Below are positions 1-6,943 of a DNA stretch of 64,000 nt, one piece after another. This stretch comes from Olleya namhaensis (GTDB lineage: Bacteria > Bacteroidota > Bacteroidia > Flavobacteriales > Flavobacteriaceae): contig NZ_FORM01000006.1 of assembly GCF_900114005.1 (NCBI RefSeq), forward strand, positions 124,001 through 188,000, read 5' to 3'. Numbering within the stretch: position 1 is the stretch's first letter; every line of letters starts with the position of its first letter. Made by a program: the position numbers and the translations under genes. Below the pieces are notes generated by a model. That model saw only the letters and a list, made by a program, of their open reading frames with translations, ran no database searches and was not told where the DNA came from.

Positions 1-278
1 ATTAAATAATTTTGTTCTCTATTTTGTGCGTAATATTCTTGAAGCTCACAATAAAAACAAGTGATTAGCGTGTTATTATCTATTTTAATGAATAGCTCTT
101 TATTTACTTTAATATTTACCTTTTTTAAAACTTTCCTACTCACTATAAGGAGTGTATTAGTTTTATTTGTCTCTACATTTTTTAAGATAGATCTTAATAC
201 ACTATCCTTTATTGTTCTATCCCATTGTCGGTAGGCAAAATGTTCTGTTTTACAAAAACCTGCAATATTATTGCCCAT
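1..278 (-). CDS. Unknown small protein, 3' end cut off by the window edge
   Basis: An open frame runs from ATG at 278 to the left edge without a stop (at least 92 codons). It begins MGNNIAGFCKTEHFAYRQWD and later has the stretch LITCFYCE. I do not recognise the family. The start is well supported: a strong purine-rich AGGAGG lies about 7 bases upstream, and the ATG overlaps the last 11 bases of the kinase-viperin gene, so the two are almost certainly co-transcribed and probably translationally coupled. The residues that can be read are Lys/Asn-rich with three Cys, and show no signal peptide or membrane segment. By position it is a candidate partner of the viperin protein. This is inference from operon structure only. 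Confidence 0.7.
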   Translation of the reverse strand, partial: MGNNIAGFCKTEHFAYRQWDRTIKDSVLRSILKNVETNKTNTLLIVSRKVLKKVNIKVNKELFIKIDNNTLITCFYCELQEYYAQNREQNYL

Positions 279-1701
279 AAGTCAGCTCCTCCTTTCTTAA
301 ATCTTGGTTCTTATCATTACTCCAATCATAAACTCCCCCTCTATCTAAAAACTTTTCCAAATCATAATTCATAGTTTTTAAAGCTTCTTGGACACCTACT
401 TCTAAAATTGGTTTACTATAATTATGAGTCCCTTCTGCATTATCAAAAAAGCGGCCTGCAGGATCAACCATCACATAACTTCCTTTAATCTCATCATTAG
501 ATTCTGGTACAATAGTTTTTACATCTTCATGTGTAGTTAAAAAATAATTATACTCTGCTGTTGTTATTTTAAACTTATCAATTTTAATATCATTTTGACC
601 CTCAATAGGTAATACTTGTAATACTTTCCAACGTTGCGGATTAGCGTATTCTATAAATTCTGTTAAGTTGTCTTTATAGTTTACTTTATTAACCACAGTG
701 TTAATCTTTAAACCATAACCATACATTTTAATAGTATCCACTAAATCATAATAAAATGCTTTGCTTAATGGTGTTTTTCCTGTAATTGCGCGACCTATTT
801 TAATATTATTTTCATCTTCTAAACTATCTATACTTACAGCAATCCAATCTAAATAGGCTGTGTTAGCTTTTAAAAATGCGTCCGTTAATTTACTACCATT
901 GGTTACAATCATAGTAGTCATTCCCAATTGCTTTGCCTTTTTAATTAAACTTGGTAACCACTTACATAATAAAGGCTCTCCTCCTGCAAATGTTATTTTT
1001 TCAAAACCTGCTGCTGCAATATTTTCTACTACTTGTAAAGCTTCCGCTTCGGGCAAATGTCCTTTTGGCACAACATCCCTTACTACATCTTCAAAAGTTG
1101 CAAAACAAAATTCACAACGCATATTGCATGCTTTCCATAAATGAAAATTGATACTTGGAATTGCAACTACAGCATTACACTCTTGATAATGTTTAATTAT
1201 TTGTTGAGACACTTCTTTAGCTGTAAAACCATCTGTATTAATAACTAAATCATAGTTATTATCGTTTGTAAAATCAACATTGTAGCGCTCTAAAAAACGT
1301 GTTCTCATAGCGTCATTTCTTAACTTAATTGCTTGTGGACTTGTTACCTCATCTACTCTATTTCCCGAGCTTATTCTATCTGATGCATTTTGGTCTGATG
1401 CTTTTAATAGTACATTAAAAGCATTGCCTATAAAATGAAATCCAAGTCTATAATCAATAATTATATTGTCTTTACTATTGCATTCTGCTTTAAATTTATC
1501 GTCAATTATGTGGTCTAATTCTGGATGATTATTACAATGTTTTTGAAATTGATTAATAGTCATTCCATACGTTTCCATTGCAAATGTTCTAGTATAATTT
1601 CCAACAGATATAAATTCAAATTTTAATTGGTCTTCAATTAGTTTTCCTACTGTAGATTTTCCTGTTCCTGCAAATCCGCTTAATGTTATTTTGTTTTTCA
1701 T
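268..1701 (-). CDS. Cytidylate kinase-like / prokaryotic viperin (radical SAM) fusion protein
   Basis: Residues 1-175 are a P-loop nucleoside monophosphate kinase-like domain (Walker A GFAGTGKST at 9-17) whose layout resembles short archaeal-type CMP kinases. Residues 180-477 align along their whole length with viperin: the 4Fe-4S motif CNMRCEFC (Cys192, 196, 199), GGEP at 240-243, KINTVVNKVN at 332-341, RWKVLQVLPIEGQ at 357-369, VPESN at 398-402, and the C-terminal signature LDRGGVYDW. Viperins use S-adenosylmethionine to convert CTP, GTP or UTP to 3'-deoxy-3',4'-didehydro nucleotides, chain terminators that stop viral RNA synthesis; the prokaryotic members are antiphage proteins. The kinase half would plausibly feed the substrate nucleotide, as CMPK2 does beside vertebrate RSAD2. 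It is cytoplasmic. A second small gene overlaps its 3' end. Family certainty is high; the exact nucleotide used is unknown. Confidence 0.93.
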   Translation of the reverse strand: MKNKITLSGFAGTGKSTVGKLIEDQLKFEFISVGNYTRTFAMETYGMTINQFQKHCNNHPELDHIIDDKFKAECNSKDNIIIDYRLGFHFIGNAFNVLLKASDQNASDRISSGNRVDEVTSPQAIKLRNDAMRTRFLERYNVDFTNDNNYDLVINTDGFTAKEVSQQIIKHYQECNAVVAIPSINFHLWKACNMRCEFCFATFEDVVRDVVPKGHLPEAEALQVVENIAAAGFEKITFAGGEPLLCKWLPSLIKKAKQLGMTTMIVTNGSKLTDAFLKANTAYLDWIAVSIDSLEDENNIKIGRAITGKTPLSKAFYYDLVDTIKMYGYGLKINTVVNKVNYKDNLTEFIEYANPQRWKVLQVLPIEGQNDIKIDKFKITTAEYNYFLTTHEDVKTIVPESNDEIKGSYVMVDPAGRFFDNAEGTHNYSKPILEVGVQEALKTMNYDLEKFLDRGGVYDWSNDKNQDLRKEELTYGQ

Positions 1702-1727
1702 TGGTTTAAGTTTAATGGTTAGTTAAT

Positions 1728-1752
1728 CCTCGCCTTTCTAAAAAAGACGAGG
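1728..1752 (-). terminator. Hairpin between the 46-residue gene and the viperin gene
   Basis: CCTCG (1728-1732) pairs with CGAGG (1748-1752), and CTTT pairs with AAAG inside. It lies just after the stop of the small Asn-rich gene on the minus strand and 27 bases before the viperin start. No T-run follows the stem, so it may be an attenuator or RNA-processing hairpin in a shared transcript rather than a full terminator. Confidence 0.35.
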
Positions 1753-1764
1753 TATTATTAATAA

Positions 1765-1905
1765 TTACTTTTTAGAATTCTGATTTGGATTTAACTGCTT
1801 ACCTCTATTACCATGCACTTTACTATTTGCAGCATTAGTTCCAGAAGTTCCATTGTTTGAATTTGCTTGATTTGACTTGTGATTGTTTTGTTTTGAATTA
1901 CTCAT
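1765..1905 (-). CDS. Small Asn/Gly/Lys-rich hypothetical protein (46 aa)
   Basis: ATG at 1905, stop at 1765. The protein starts MSNSKQNNHKSNQANSNN, continues with GTSGTN and GNRGKQLNPNQ, and ends in KK. It is wholly hydrophilic and low-complexity, with no hydrophobic core, so it is likely disordered. Small proteins of this composition, with GTxGTN and GNRGKQxNPN patterns, occur widely in flavobacteria; their function is unknown to me. The gene reads in the same direction as the viperin fusion, 63 bases upstream of it, with a hairpin in between, and is divergent from the histidine kinase at 2118. The length suits a real small gene rather than chance because composition and motif order are retained. 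Confidence 0.6.
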   Translation of the reverse strand: MSNSKQNNHKSNQANSNNGTSGTNAANSKVHGNRGKQLNPNQNSKK

Positions 1906-2021
1906 TTTTTTAGGTTTTAATTAGATTTTTAAAAGTTCAGCACCATGCTAAACCCTTATTATTACTGTAAAGATGCAGATGATTACAATTAAATTTTCTA
2001 ATTTGTGATAGACAGACTATA

Positions 2022-2052
2022 TTTGGGATATCGCCCCGTTTTTTTGGGATAT
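2022..2052 (+). promoter_or_regulatory. Two direct repeats TTTGGGATAT with 21-bp period (possible LytTR site)
   Basis: TTTGGGATAT occurs at 2022-2031 and again at 2043-2052, 21 bp apart start to start (two helical turns). LytTR-type regulators characteristically bind pairs of short direct repeats with about this spacing. The pair lies 66-96 bp upstream of the sensor kinase/LytTR operon, in the gap shared with the divergent 46-residue gene. Autoregulation is inferred. Confidence 0.45.
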
Positions 2053-2117
2053 AAAAAAATGAATCTCAAAAAAAACAACCTTTTAATCAACCAACCACCA
2101 AAACCTACTCCGCTTTT

Positions 2118-3137
2118 ATGGATTACTTTTTAGATTTTATCCAACAATACAGACCTATTGAAGTCCTGCTTTTTATATTTATCCTTTTACTTATTAGAAA
2201 CTGGTATAACCTGTATAGAAAGCGTGTCTTTAGAAAAAGGAATAAACAGTTGACAGCACAATTAGAAGCGCAACAACTGGGCGTCTCTAAATTTGACGAA
2301 CAACTTAGAAAAGCACAATCTTTAGAAAGAAAACTAACCAAAAAGAATAATGAAATCTTTCAGTTAGAACAGCAGATAGAAGATTACATGAAAAAATTCT
2401 ATTCGTCTTTAAGTCAAAAAGAAAAGGAAATAGCGCAACATAAAGAAGCTATAAATCATCAAAAAAGAGCGTATGACCAATTTGTAAACTATAAAAATGT
2501 AGAAGCTAACAACACTAGACTTGGTGCACATTTTATTAAAAATGTAATCAGTCAAATTTATGTTGACATGGAAGAAACTGATAATAGCTACAAATCGTTT
2601 TTAGGGATTAATTATAAAATGGGTGGTAATAAAAATAAAATCCCTCCAATAAAAGCCTTAAAAAACATCTTTAAATTATTAGACTATAACGTATCTGCTT
2701 TAAATAAAGAAAACACCTCTTTAGAAGAAGAATTAGAACATATTACTATGTTTTTAGACCTTATCAAGTATCTTAAACCTAATACAAACATCCAGTTTGA
2801 TAATAGTTTAAAACAAGATCAAAAAGAAAACATAAAAATAAAACCGACCTTATTTTTCCCGTTTGTTGAAAACGCATTAAAACACGGTAGCTTAAACGAA
2901 ACGGACTCTTTTATTAGTATTGTTTTAAAAGAAAACAAGAACAAACAACTCAGCTATTGTTTAGTAAATAGTGCAGAACAACGTTTAGACTTCGACACTC
3001 AGGTTGCTGAGTCCTCAAATTTTGGCTTAAACGCTTTACAGCAATTACTTACTGCCTATTACCCAAATAGTAAATTAGAACACAAATCATTACCAAACAA
3101 TCAATATTTGTCAGAACTAACCTTAAGCTTAAATTAA
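2118..3137 (+). CDS. LytS-like sensor histidine kinase
   Basis: 339 residues. One membrane helix near the N-terminus (about 14-28) is followed by a basic stretch and a long coiled coil (about 40-120). The phosphoacceptor box GAHFIKNVI holds His138, as in the HisKA_7TM/LytS class where HFxxN is typical. A degenerate HATPase follows with the N box PFVENALKHG (Asn252) and FGLNALQQLL near the end. There is no extracellular sensor domain, so the signal is probably sensed in the membrane or by the coiled coil. The stop abuts the start of the LytTR regulator gene with no gap, so the two form one operon and a signalling pair. The input is unknown. The pair sits between defence-like genes, but a link to them is not shown. 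Confidence 0.85.
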   Translation: MDYFLDFIQQYRPIEVLLFIFILLLIRNWYNLYRKRVFRKRNKQLTAQLEAQQLGVSKFDEQLRKAQSLERKLTKKNNEIFQLEQQIEDYMKKFYSSLSQKEKEIAQHKEAINHQKRAYDQFVNYKNVEANNTRLGAHFIKNVISQIYVDMEETDNSYKSFLGINYKMGGNKNKIPPIKALKNIFKLLDYNVSALNKENTSLEEELEHITMFLDLIKYLKPNTNIQFDNSLKQDQKENIKIKPTLFFPFVENALKHGSLNETDSFISIVLKENKNKQLSYCLVNSAEQRLDFDTQVAESSNFGLNALQQLLTAYYPNSKLEHKSLPNNQYLSELTLSLN

Positions 3138-3893
3138 ATGATACGTTATATACTAGTGGACGATCAACCTAAAACTTTAAAATACGTTAAGGCTAAAATA
3201 GATACTCTACCCAAAGACTATGAACTAAAACATGTAGAAAGTTATGACAGTTCTAAAAAAGCGTATGAAAATATAAATAAAGATGACTTTGATTTACTTA
3301 TAGTCGATTTTGACATGCCTGTTTATAATGGTATTGAGTTAGCGCAAAAAATTGGTGATAATAAAAAAATCATTTTTTTAACAGGAGAAACTGAAAAAGA
3401 AAAACAAGTCATTAATAGTTTGGATATTTCAGGATACTTAAGTAAACCTTTTGATATTGAAGAATTTGAAACTATTTTAAAAAATAAGATAATTGGCAAA
3501 ATAAACAAAAATAATACCTTTAAAAAAGGAGAACGATTATCTATTGCAATTGGTGTTAATCAAGACATAGGTTTTTGCCCTGACGAAACTTGTTACATTT
3601 CAACATCACGAAACATAAAAAAATATCAATCCAACAAAAACTGTGTTCATTTTTTTGGTGAGCACGACGACGTTACTGTTACTAATGTTCGAATTAGTAT
3701 TAACGAGCTTTCTAAAAAGCTAGAACCTTACGGTTTTGAAAAAATAAACCAAAGTACTATTGTTAATCTATCTAAAATTGATAAAAGAAATAACAAAGAA
3801 CTTACTTTACTGGGAAGCGAAGAGGAATTTACTATTGGAGATAATGAAAAAAAAGGAATAGTCTCTAGAATAAGAACGCTGTTTGGTGTTTAG
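3138..3893 (+). CDS. LytTR-family response regulator
   Basis: 251 residues. The receiver domain spans about 1-120 with acidic pocket VDDQ (Asp8, Asp9), phosphoacceptor Asp57 in IVDFDMP, Thr82 and Lys103 (LSKPF). Residues about 140-250 form a LytTR DNA-binding domain, ending INQSTIVNLSKID, then a strand and a C-terminal helix. It is expected to be phosphorylated by the adjacent LytS-like kinase and to bind direct-repeat sites; such a repeat pair lies upstream of the operon at 2022-2052. Start codon ATG immediately follows the kinase TAA. Target genes are unknown; the divergent small gene and viperin operon share the same upstream region and are worth considering. Confidence 0.88.
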   Translation: MIRYILVDDQPKTLKYVKAKIDTLPKDYELKHVESYDSSKKAYENINKDDFDLLIVDFDMPVYNGIELAQKIGDNKKIIFLTGETEKEKQVINSLDISGYLSKPFDIEEFETILKNKIIGKINKNNTFKKGERLSIAIGVNQDIGFCPDETCYISTSRNIKKYQSNKNCVHFFGEHDDVTVTNVRISINELSKKLEPYGFEKINQSTIVNLSKIDKRNNKELTLLGSEEEFTIGDNEKKGIVSRIRTLFGV

Positions 3894-3914
3894 TAAATAC
3901 CTTTAAAGCTCAAA

Positions 3915-4028
3915 TTACTTCCGTTTCAACGCATCTAACGTTTTACCGTTTTTATCTTTCCAAGACGTCCAACCATTTGCTGCTCTTGCTAATATTATTG
4001 CTGCTGCTCCACTTGGTGAATTACATTT
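3915..4028 (-). pseudogene. C-terminal remnant of a DUF4357-type gene (copy A)
   Basis: Reading the minus strand gives SPSGAAAIILARAANGW, then TSWKDKNGKTLDALKRK and a stop at 3915. This is the characteristic end of DUF4357 proteins (SPSxAA, ANGWxxWK, GKTLDxL). In-frame stops occur immediately upstream and the similarity ends at the repeat boundary near 4040, so only the last 35 or so codons survive. A second, mutated copy of the same end lies at 4555-4675. Confidence 0.65.
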
Positions 4029-4039
4029 TTATTTGTTAT

Positions 4040-4148
4040 GTCATTGCGAGGCACGAAGCAATCTGTTTGTTGTTTCGATTAGCATCATGAGACTGCTTCG
4101 TCCTAGTTTGCCACGTTGTTCCTCCTCGCAACAAGCCTCATAATGACG
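4040..4148. repeat. Palindromic GTCATTGCGAG repeat, left copy
   Basis: Starts GTCATTGCGAGGCACGAAGC, has an internal GAGACTGCTTCGTCC arm, and ends with an AATGACG half-copy right at the GIY-YIG stop codon. The GAAGCAATCT and inverted GACTGCTTCG arms can fold into a long hairpin. The matching repeat stands on the other side of the same small gene at 4446-4526. The family is a REP-like palindrome of the kind seen dispersed in many bacterial genomes. Confidence 0.7.
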
Positions 4149-4436
4149 TTACAACTCATCAAACAAATCCGTCCATTCTGGATTTACACTTTCTATTAAA
4201 GCTATTTTCTGAGCTCTGCTTCCTCCTTTTAACTGCTTTTCTCTTGCTATTGCATCTCCAATCATTTGATGTGCTTCGTGATATACCAGTTTATCTAAAT
4301 TGTATCTGGCTGTAAATGATTTTAAATCGTGTTTTTCTTTATGTTGCAGTATACGTTTTTTTAAATATGCAGTAACACCAACATATAAAGTGGTGTTGTT
4401 TTTATTAGTAAGCATGTAAATATAACCTGGTTTCAT
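4149..4436 (-). CDS. Small GIY-YIG nuclease (YhbQ/UPF0213-like)
   Basis: 95 residues, a single GIY-YIG domain. The signature reads GYIYMLTNKN at 4-13 and LYVGVTAYLKKR at 17-28 (with the catalytic Arg), followed by His31 and a Glu late in the domain (EKQLKGG). The length is that of stand-alone GIY-YIG proteins. Its catalytic class cuts one DNA strand per active site. The gene is bracketed within 20 bp by GTCATTGCGAG palindromes and sits between two decayed DUF4357 gene ends, a context suggesting a small mobile or repeat-associated unit. ATG at 4436; upstream is only the right-hand repeat, so its promoter probably lies in or beyond that repeat. Confidence 0.85.
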   Translation of the reverse strand: MKPGYIYMLTNKNNTTLYVGVTAYLKKRILQHKEKHDLKSFTARYNLDKLVYHEAHQMIGDAIAREKQLKGGSRAQKIALIESVNPEWTDLFDEL

Positions 4437-4445
4437 ATTGTATAA

Positions 4446-4526
4446 GTCATTGCGAGAACTTTAGTCGAAGCAATCTGTTGATTGTAACCGTTAGCATTAT
4501 GAGACTGCTTCGTACCTCGCAGTGAC
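4446..4526. repeat. Palindromic GTCATTGCGAG repeat, right copy
   Basis: GTCATTGCGAG at the left end and CTCGCAGTGAC at the right end are near-perfect inverted repeats. CGAAGCAATCT and GAGACTGCTTCG form the inner arms. It begins 10 bp beyond the GIY-YIG start codon and matches the left copy in sequence and order of arms. Confidence 0.75.
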
Positions 4527-4554
4527 AGTATTATTCGTGTTTTGTTATGACAAT

Positions 4555-4675
4555 TTACTTCCGTTTCAATGCATCTAACGTTATACCGTTTTTATCTTTC
4601 CAAGACGTCCAACCACTTGCATTAACCCTAAAACTACAGCTGCCAAATTATGGATACTAGTTGGTGAACCGTCTA
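4555..4675 (-). pseudogene. C-terminal remnant of a DUF4357-type gene (copy B), frameshifted
   Basis: The minus strand gives GWTSWKDKNGITLDALKRK and a stop at 4555. Upstream, GSPTS..NLAAVVLG is recognisable, but a frame change separates it from NASGW, so the gene is broken. The last 60 or so bases nearly match copy A at 3915-3976. Its position just beyond the GIY-YIG unit suggests tandem duplication, or recombination around the repeat, followed by decay. Confidence 0.6.
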
Positions 4676-4753
4676 TGAGAAATATTTATATGCTTTGAGG
4701 TTTAGACAATGTTTTAATAAAGTTTAAATTACTTCTTAAATAATATTTTTTTA

Positions 4754-6943
4754 TCAATCTAAAACCATCTCAAAAAACCCAATTACTTTAAAATCCTCAA
4801 TCCCATCCTCAGAAAGTACTATCTCTTCAAAAGATGTATCAATTGATTGCGGCTTTAAAACTATGGATTGATGACTCCATGAATCTTCATTGTAAGACTT
4901 GCTACTTGAATATTCTTTAACTGTATATCCTGAACCGAAATCATAATCTTGAATATCAGTTGATTGCGCTAATACTATTCTGCCATTTCTAGATCCACCT
5001 CTATATTTTTTAAATAAACAAATAGAACCATTAGGTATTATTTTATTCATTGATTCTCCTACTACTTTACAAGCAAAATAATCGTCAGAAAAACGGATAT
5101 ATTCCGGTAATTGTATCCATTCACTAGCATCTACATTTTGCAACTCACTAAACGCTCCCGCTGCAACTTGTATATTATAAAAAGGAACACTATTTTCGAA
5201 TTGAATATCTCTAATATCTAATTTTACTATTTCTTCTTCAACATTAGATTTATGAGGCATTATAAAAGAAGACAAATAATCTCTTAAATCTTTATCACAA
5301 GCATAAACATAAGTCCCTTTTATACCCCTTAGCATTATCGTTTTATAAATATTTAATATAAATACTTTTAACTCACTTGGATCTTTAATCGATTGCTTTC
5401 CGTTTGCATCAAAATAGTTTTCTTCTTTTATGACAATCTCTCCTTTCTCTTTCGAATAAGATATTTCATTACCAAAAATTACTCCTGTATAATTTAAATC
5501 GTATCCCTGTGTCGTGTGTATACAGCCAACCTCATCTATGGCATTTGGAGAATTAACCCAATCTATATTAGTTGAATTCCATCTTAACTTTGAATTTTCA
5601 ATTTCAATATCTAAAAGACTATCATCCTTATTTGAAATCCATTTCCAAGAATAACCAGCAATCATTCTAGACAAACCAACTTCTTCATTTCTCAATTTAA
5701 CCTCTTTAATGAAAGAGTCTATGTTATCAAATAAAACAAAATCGTAATTTTTATTATTATAAATATCTTGATTAATATCTAAGTTACATTTAAGCAAATC
5801 ATCAACATATTTAACATAGGAATTCCCTCCTTTTACTCTAAATTGAGATTCTAAATATTCGATTTTTGTATCTTTTCTATTTTTAAGATTATCAAAATCT
5901 TCTTTTAAAACATCCGAAGGTTTAATAGATTGGCCTTCATCATAAAACAATATTGCTTTTGAGCTTTGTAAAGCAACCCAAGCTAATTCATTCCCTACAA
6001 ACTTATCTAAATCGAGCTTAGCATTTATCTTATCGAATGCTCCAAAATATGCTCCTAAATTAACTCTACGCCTTAGTCTATGTGATTCATCAACAATAAC
6101 TACATCATAATGTGATTTAGCAAGCTGAGCTGGGCCAATTACCATACTCGATTTTAAACCTTTAACGTTTTTAAATACTTTCTGTAAAGTCTTTCTAAGA
6201 GATGACATTGGAACAACTAAAGCCATTTTAGGATTTGGAAATCTTTGTTTTAACTTATCTATTTTAAATTTTAATTCTATTTCATCATTTCCAAAATCTC
6301 TAAAATTAAAATCTGAATTATCCGAATTGAGTAACTTAAACAAGAAAATAGCTAAGATTGTTTTTCCTGTTCCTGCACCTCCTTCTATTATTGTATTATG
6401 AACAGTATTATCTAATAAATTATCAATAATTAAATAAAGGCCTTTTTTCTGTTCTTCTGTAAGACTCTTGTATGGTGAATATTTAAATAAATCTGAATTG
6501 TCAATATGACTTAAGGAGTGTCTGGCAATACCATCTTTTCTAAGACCATTCCAAACGTCTTTAAAGACATTCCAATACACTTCCTGTTTTTGATAATAAT
6601 TATGATTTGCTATACCAAGATTTCCATTTAACAATTTGTATTGTCCATCTCCAGAAATATACTTAATTAAAAGTGATTCAATATCTAATGTTACAGACTT
6701 ATTGAATGAAGAGCTGCTTATTATTCTAAACGTTTTTAGTTTGTTTTTTTTATTGTTCTTTAAATGAGTCTTTAACCTATTAATAGCATCTGTTGTTTCT
6801 CCAACATATGCTTCTTTTACATTGTCATCGTTAAGCAAGTAAACAATTGGCCAAAGATTATTAGCATAGTAGTTATCTAATGAATCTATGCTAGTTACAT
6901 CAAAATCATGGCTTTCAATTTTAAAAGCCTCATTTCCAATCAT
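4754..6943 (-). CDS. GIY-YIG nuclease / DUF2075 helicase / S24 protease fusion
   Basis: 729 residues in three parts. Residues 30-100 are a GIY-YIG-like domain (PIVYLL 32-37, AYVGET 45-50, Arg56, Glu89). Residues 160-560 form a DUF2075-type superfamily 1 ATPase/helicase: Walker A GGAGTGKT at 188-195, Walker B VIVDESH at 282-288, then SQFRVKGG, CIHTTQGYDLNYTGVIFG and a C-terminal helicase block. Residues 585-729 are an S24 (LexA/UmuD-type) domain with an Ala-Gly cleavage site in QVAAGAF (595-596), catalytic Ser631 in GESM and Lys676 in YTVKEY, so self-cleavage looks intact. The start ATG overlaps the stop of the upstream MazG-like gene as ATGA. I infer a nuclease-helicase whose activity is switched by DNA-damage-type autocleavage, probably in defence. 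This specific role is not established. Confidence 0.85.
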   Translation of the reverse strand: MIGNEAFKIESHDFDVTSIDSLDNYYANNLWPIVYLLNDDNVKEAYVGETTDAINRLKTHLKNNKKNKLKTFRIISSSSFNKSVTLDIESLLIKYISGDGQYKLLNGNLGIANHNYYQKQEVYWNVFKDVWNGLRKDGIARHSLSHIDNSDLFKYSPYKSLTEEQKKGLYLIIDNLLDNTVHNTIIEGGAGTGKTILAIFLFKLLNSDNSDFNFRDFGNDEIELKFKIDKLKQRFPNPKMALVVPMSSLRKTLQKVFKNVKGLKSSMVIGPAQLAKSHYDVVIVDESHRLRRRVNLGAYFGAFDKINAKLDLDKFVGNELAWVALQSSKAILFYDEGQSIKPSDVLKEDFDNLKNRKDTKIEYLESQFRVKGGNSYVKYVDDLLKCNLDINQDIYNNKNYDFVLFDNIDSFIKEVKLRNEEVGLSRMIAGYSWKWISNKDDSLLDIEIENSKLRWNSTNIDWVNSPNAIDEVGCIHTTQGYDLNYTGVIFGNEISYSKEKGEIVIKEENYFDANGKQSIKDPSELKVFILNIYKTIMLRGIKGTYVYACDKDLRDYLSSFIMPHKSNVEEEIVKLDIRDIQFENSVPFYNIQVAAGAFSELQNVDASEWIQLPEYIRFSDDYFACKVVGESMNKIIPNGSICLFKKYRGGSRNGRIVLAQSTDIQDYDFGSGYTVKEYSSSKSYNEDSWSHQSIVLKPQSIDTSFEEIVLSEDGIEDFKVIGFFEMVLD

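Noticed and set aside
860-1151. Plus-strand open frames inside the kinase-viperin gene
   Set aside because: They are antisense to a gene whose family match covers its whole length, have no promoter, and their composition is that of a complement frame.
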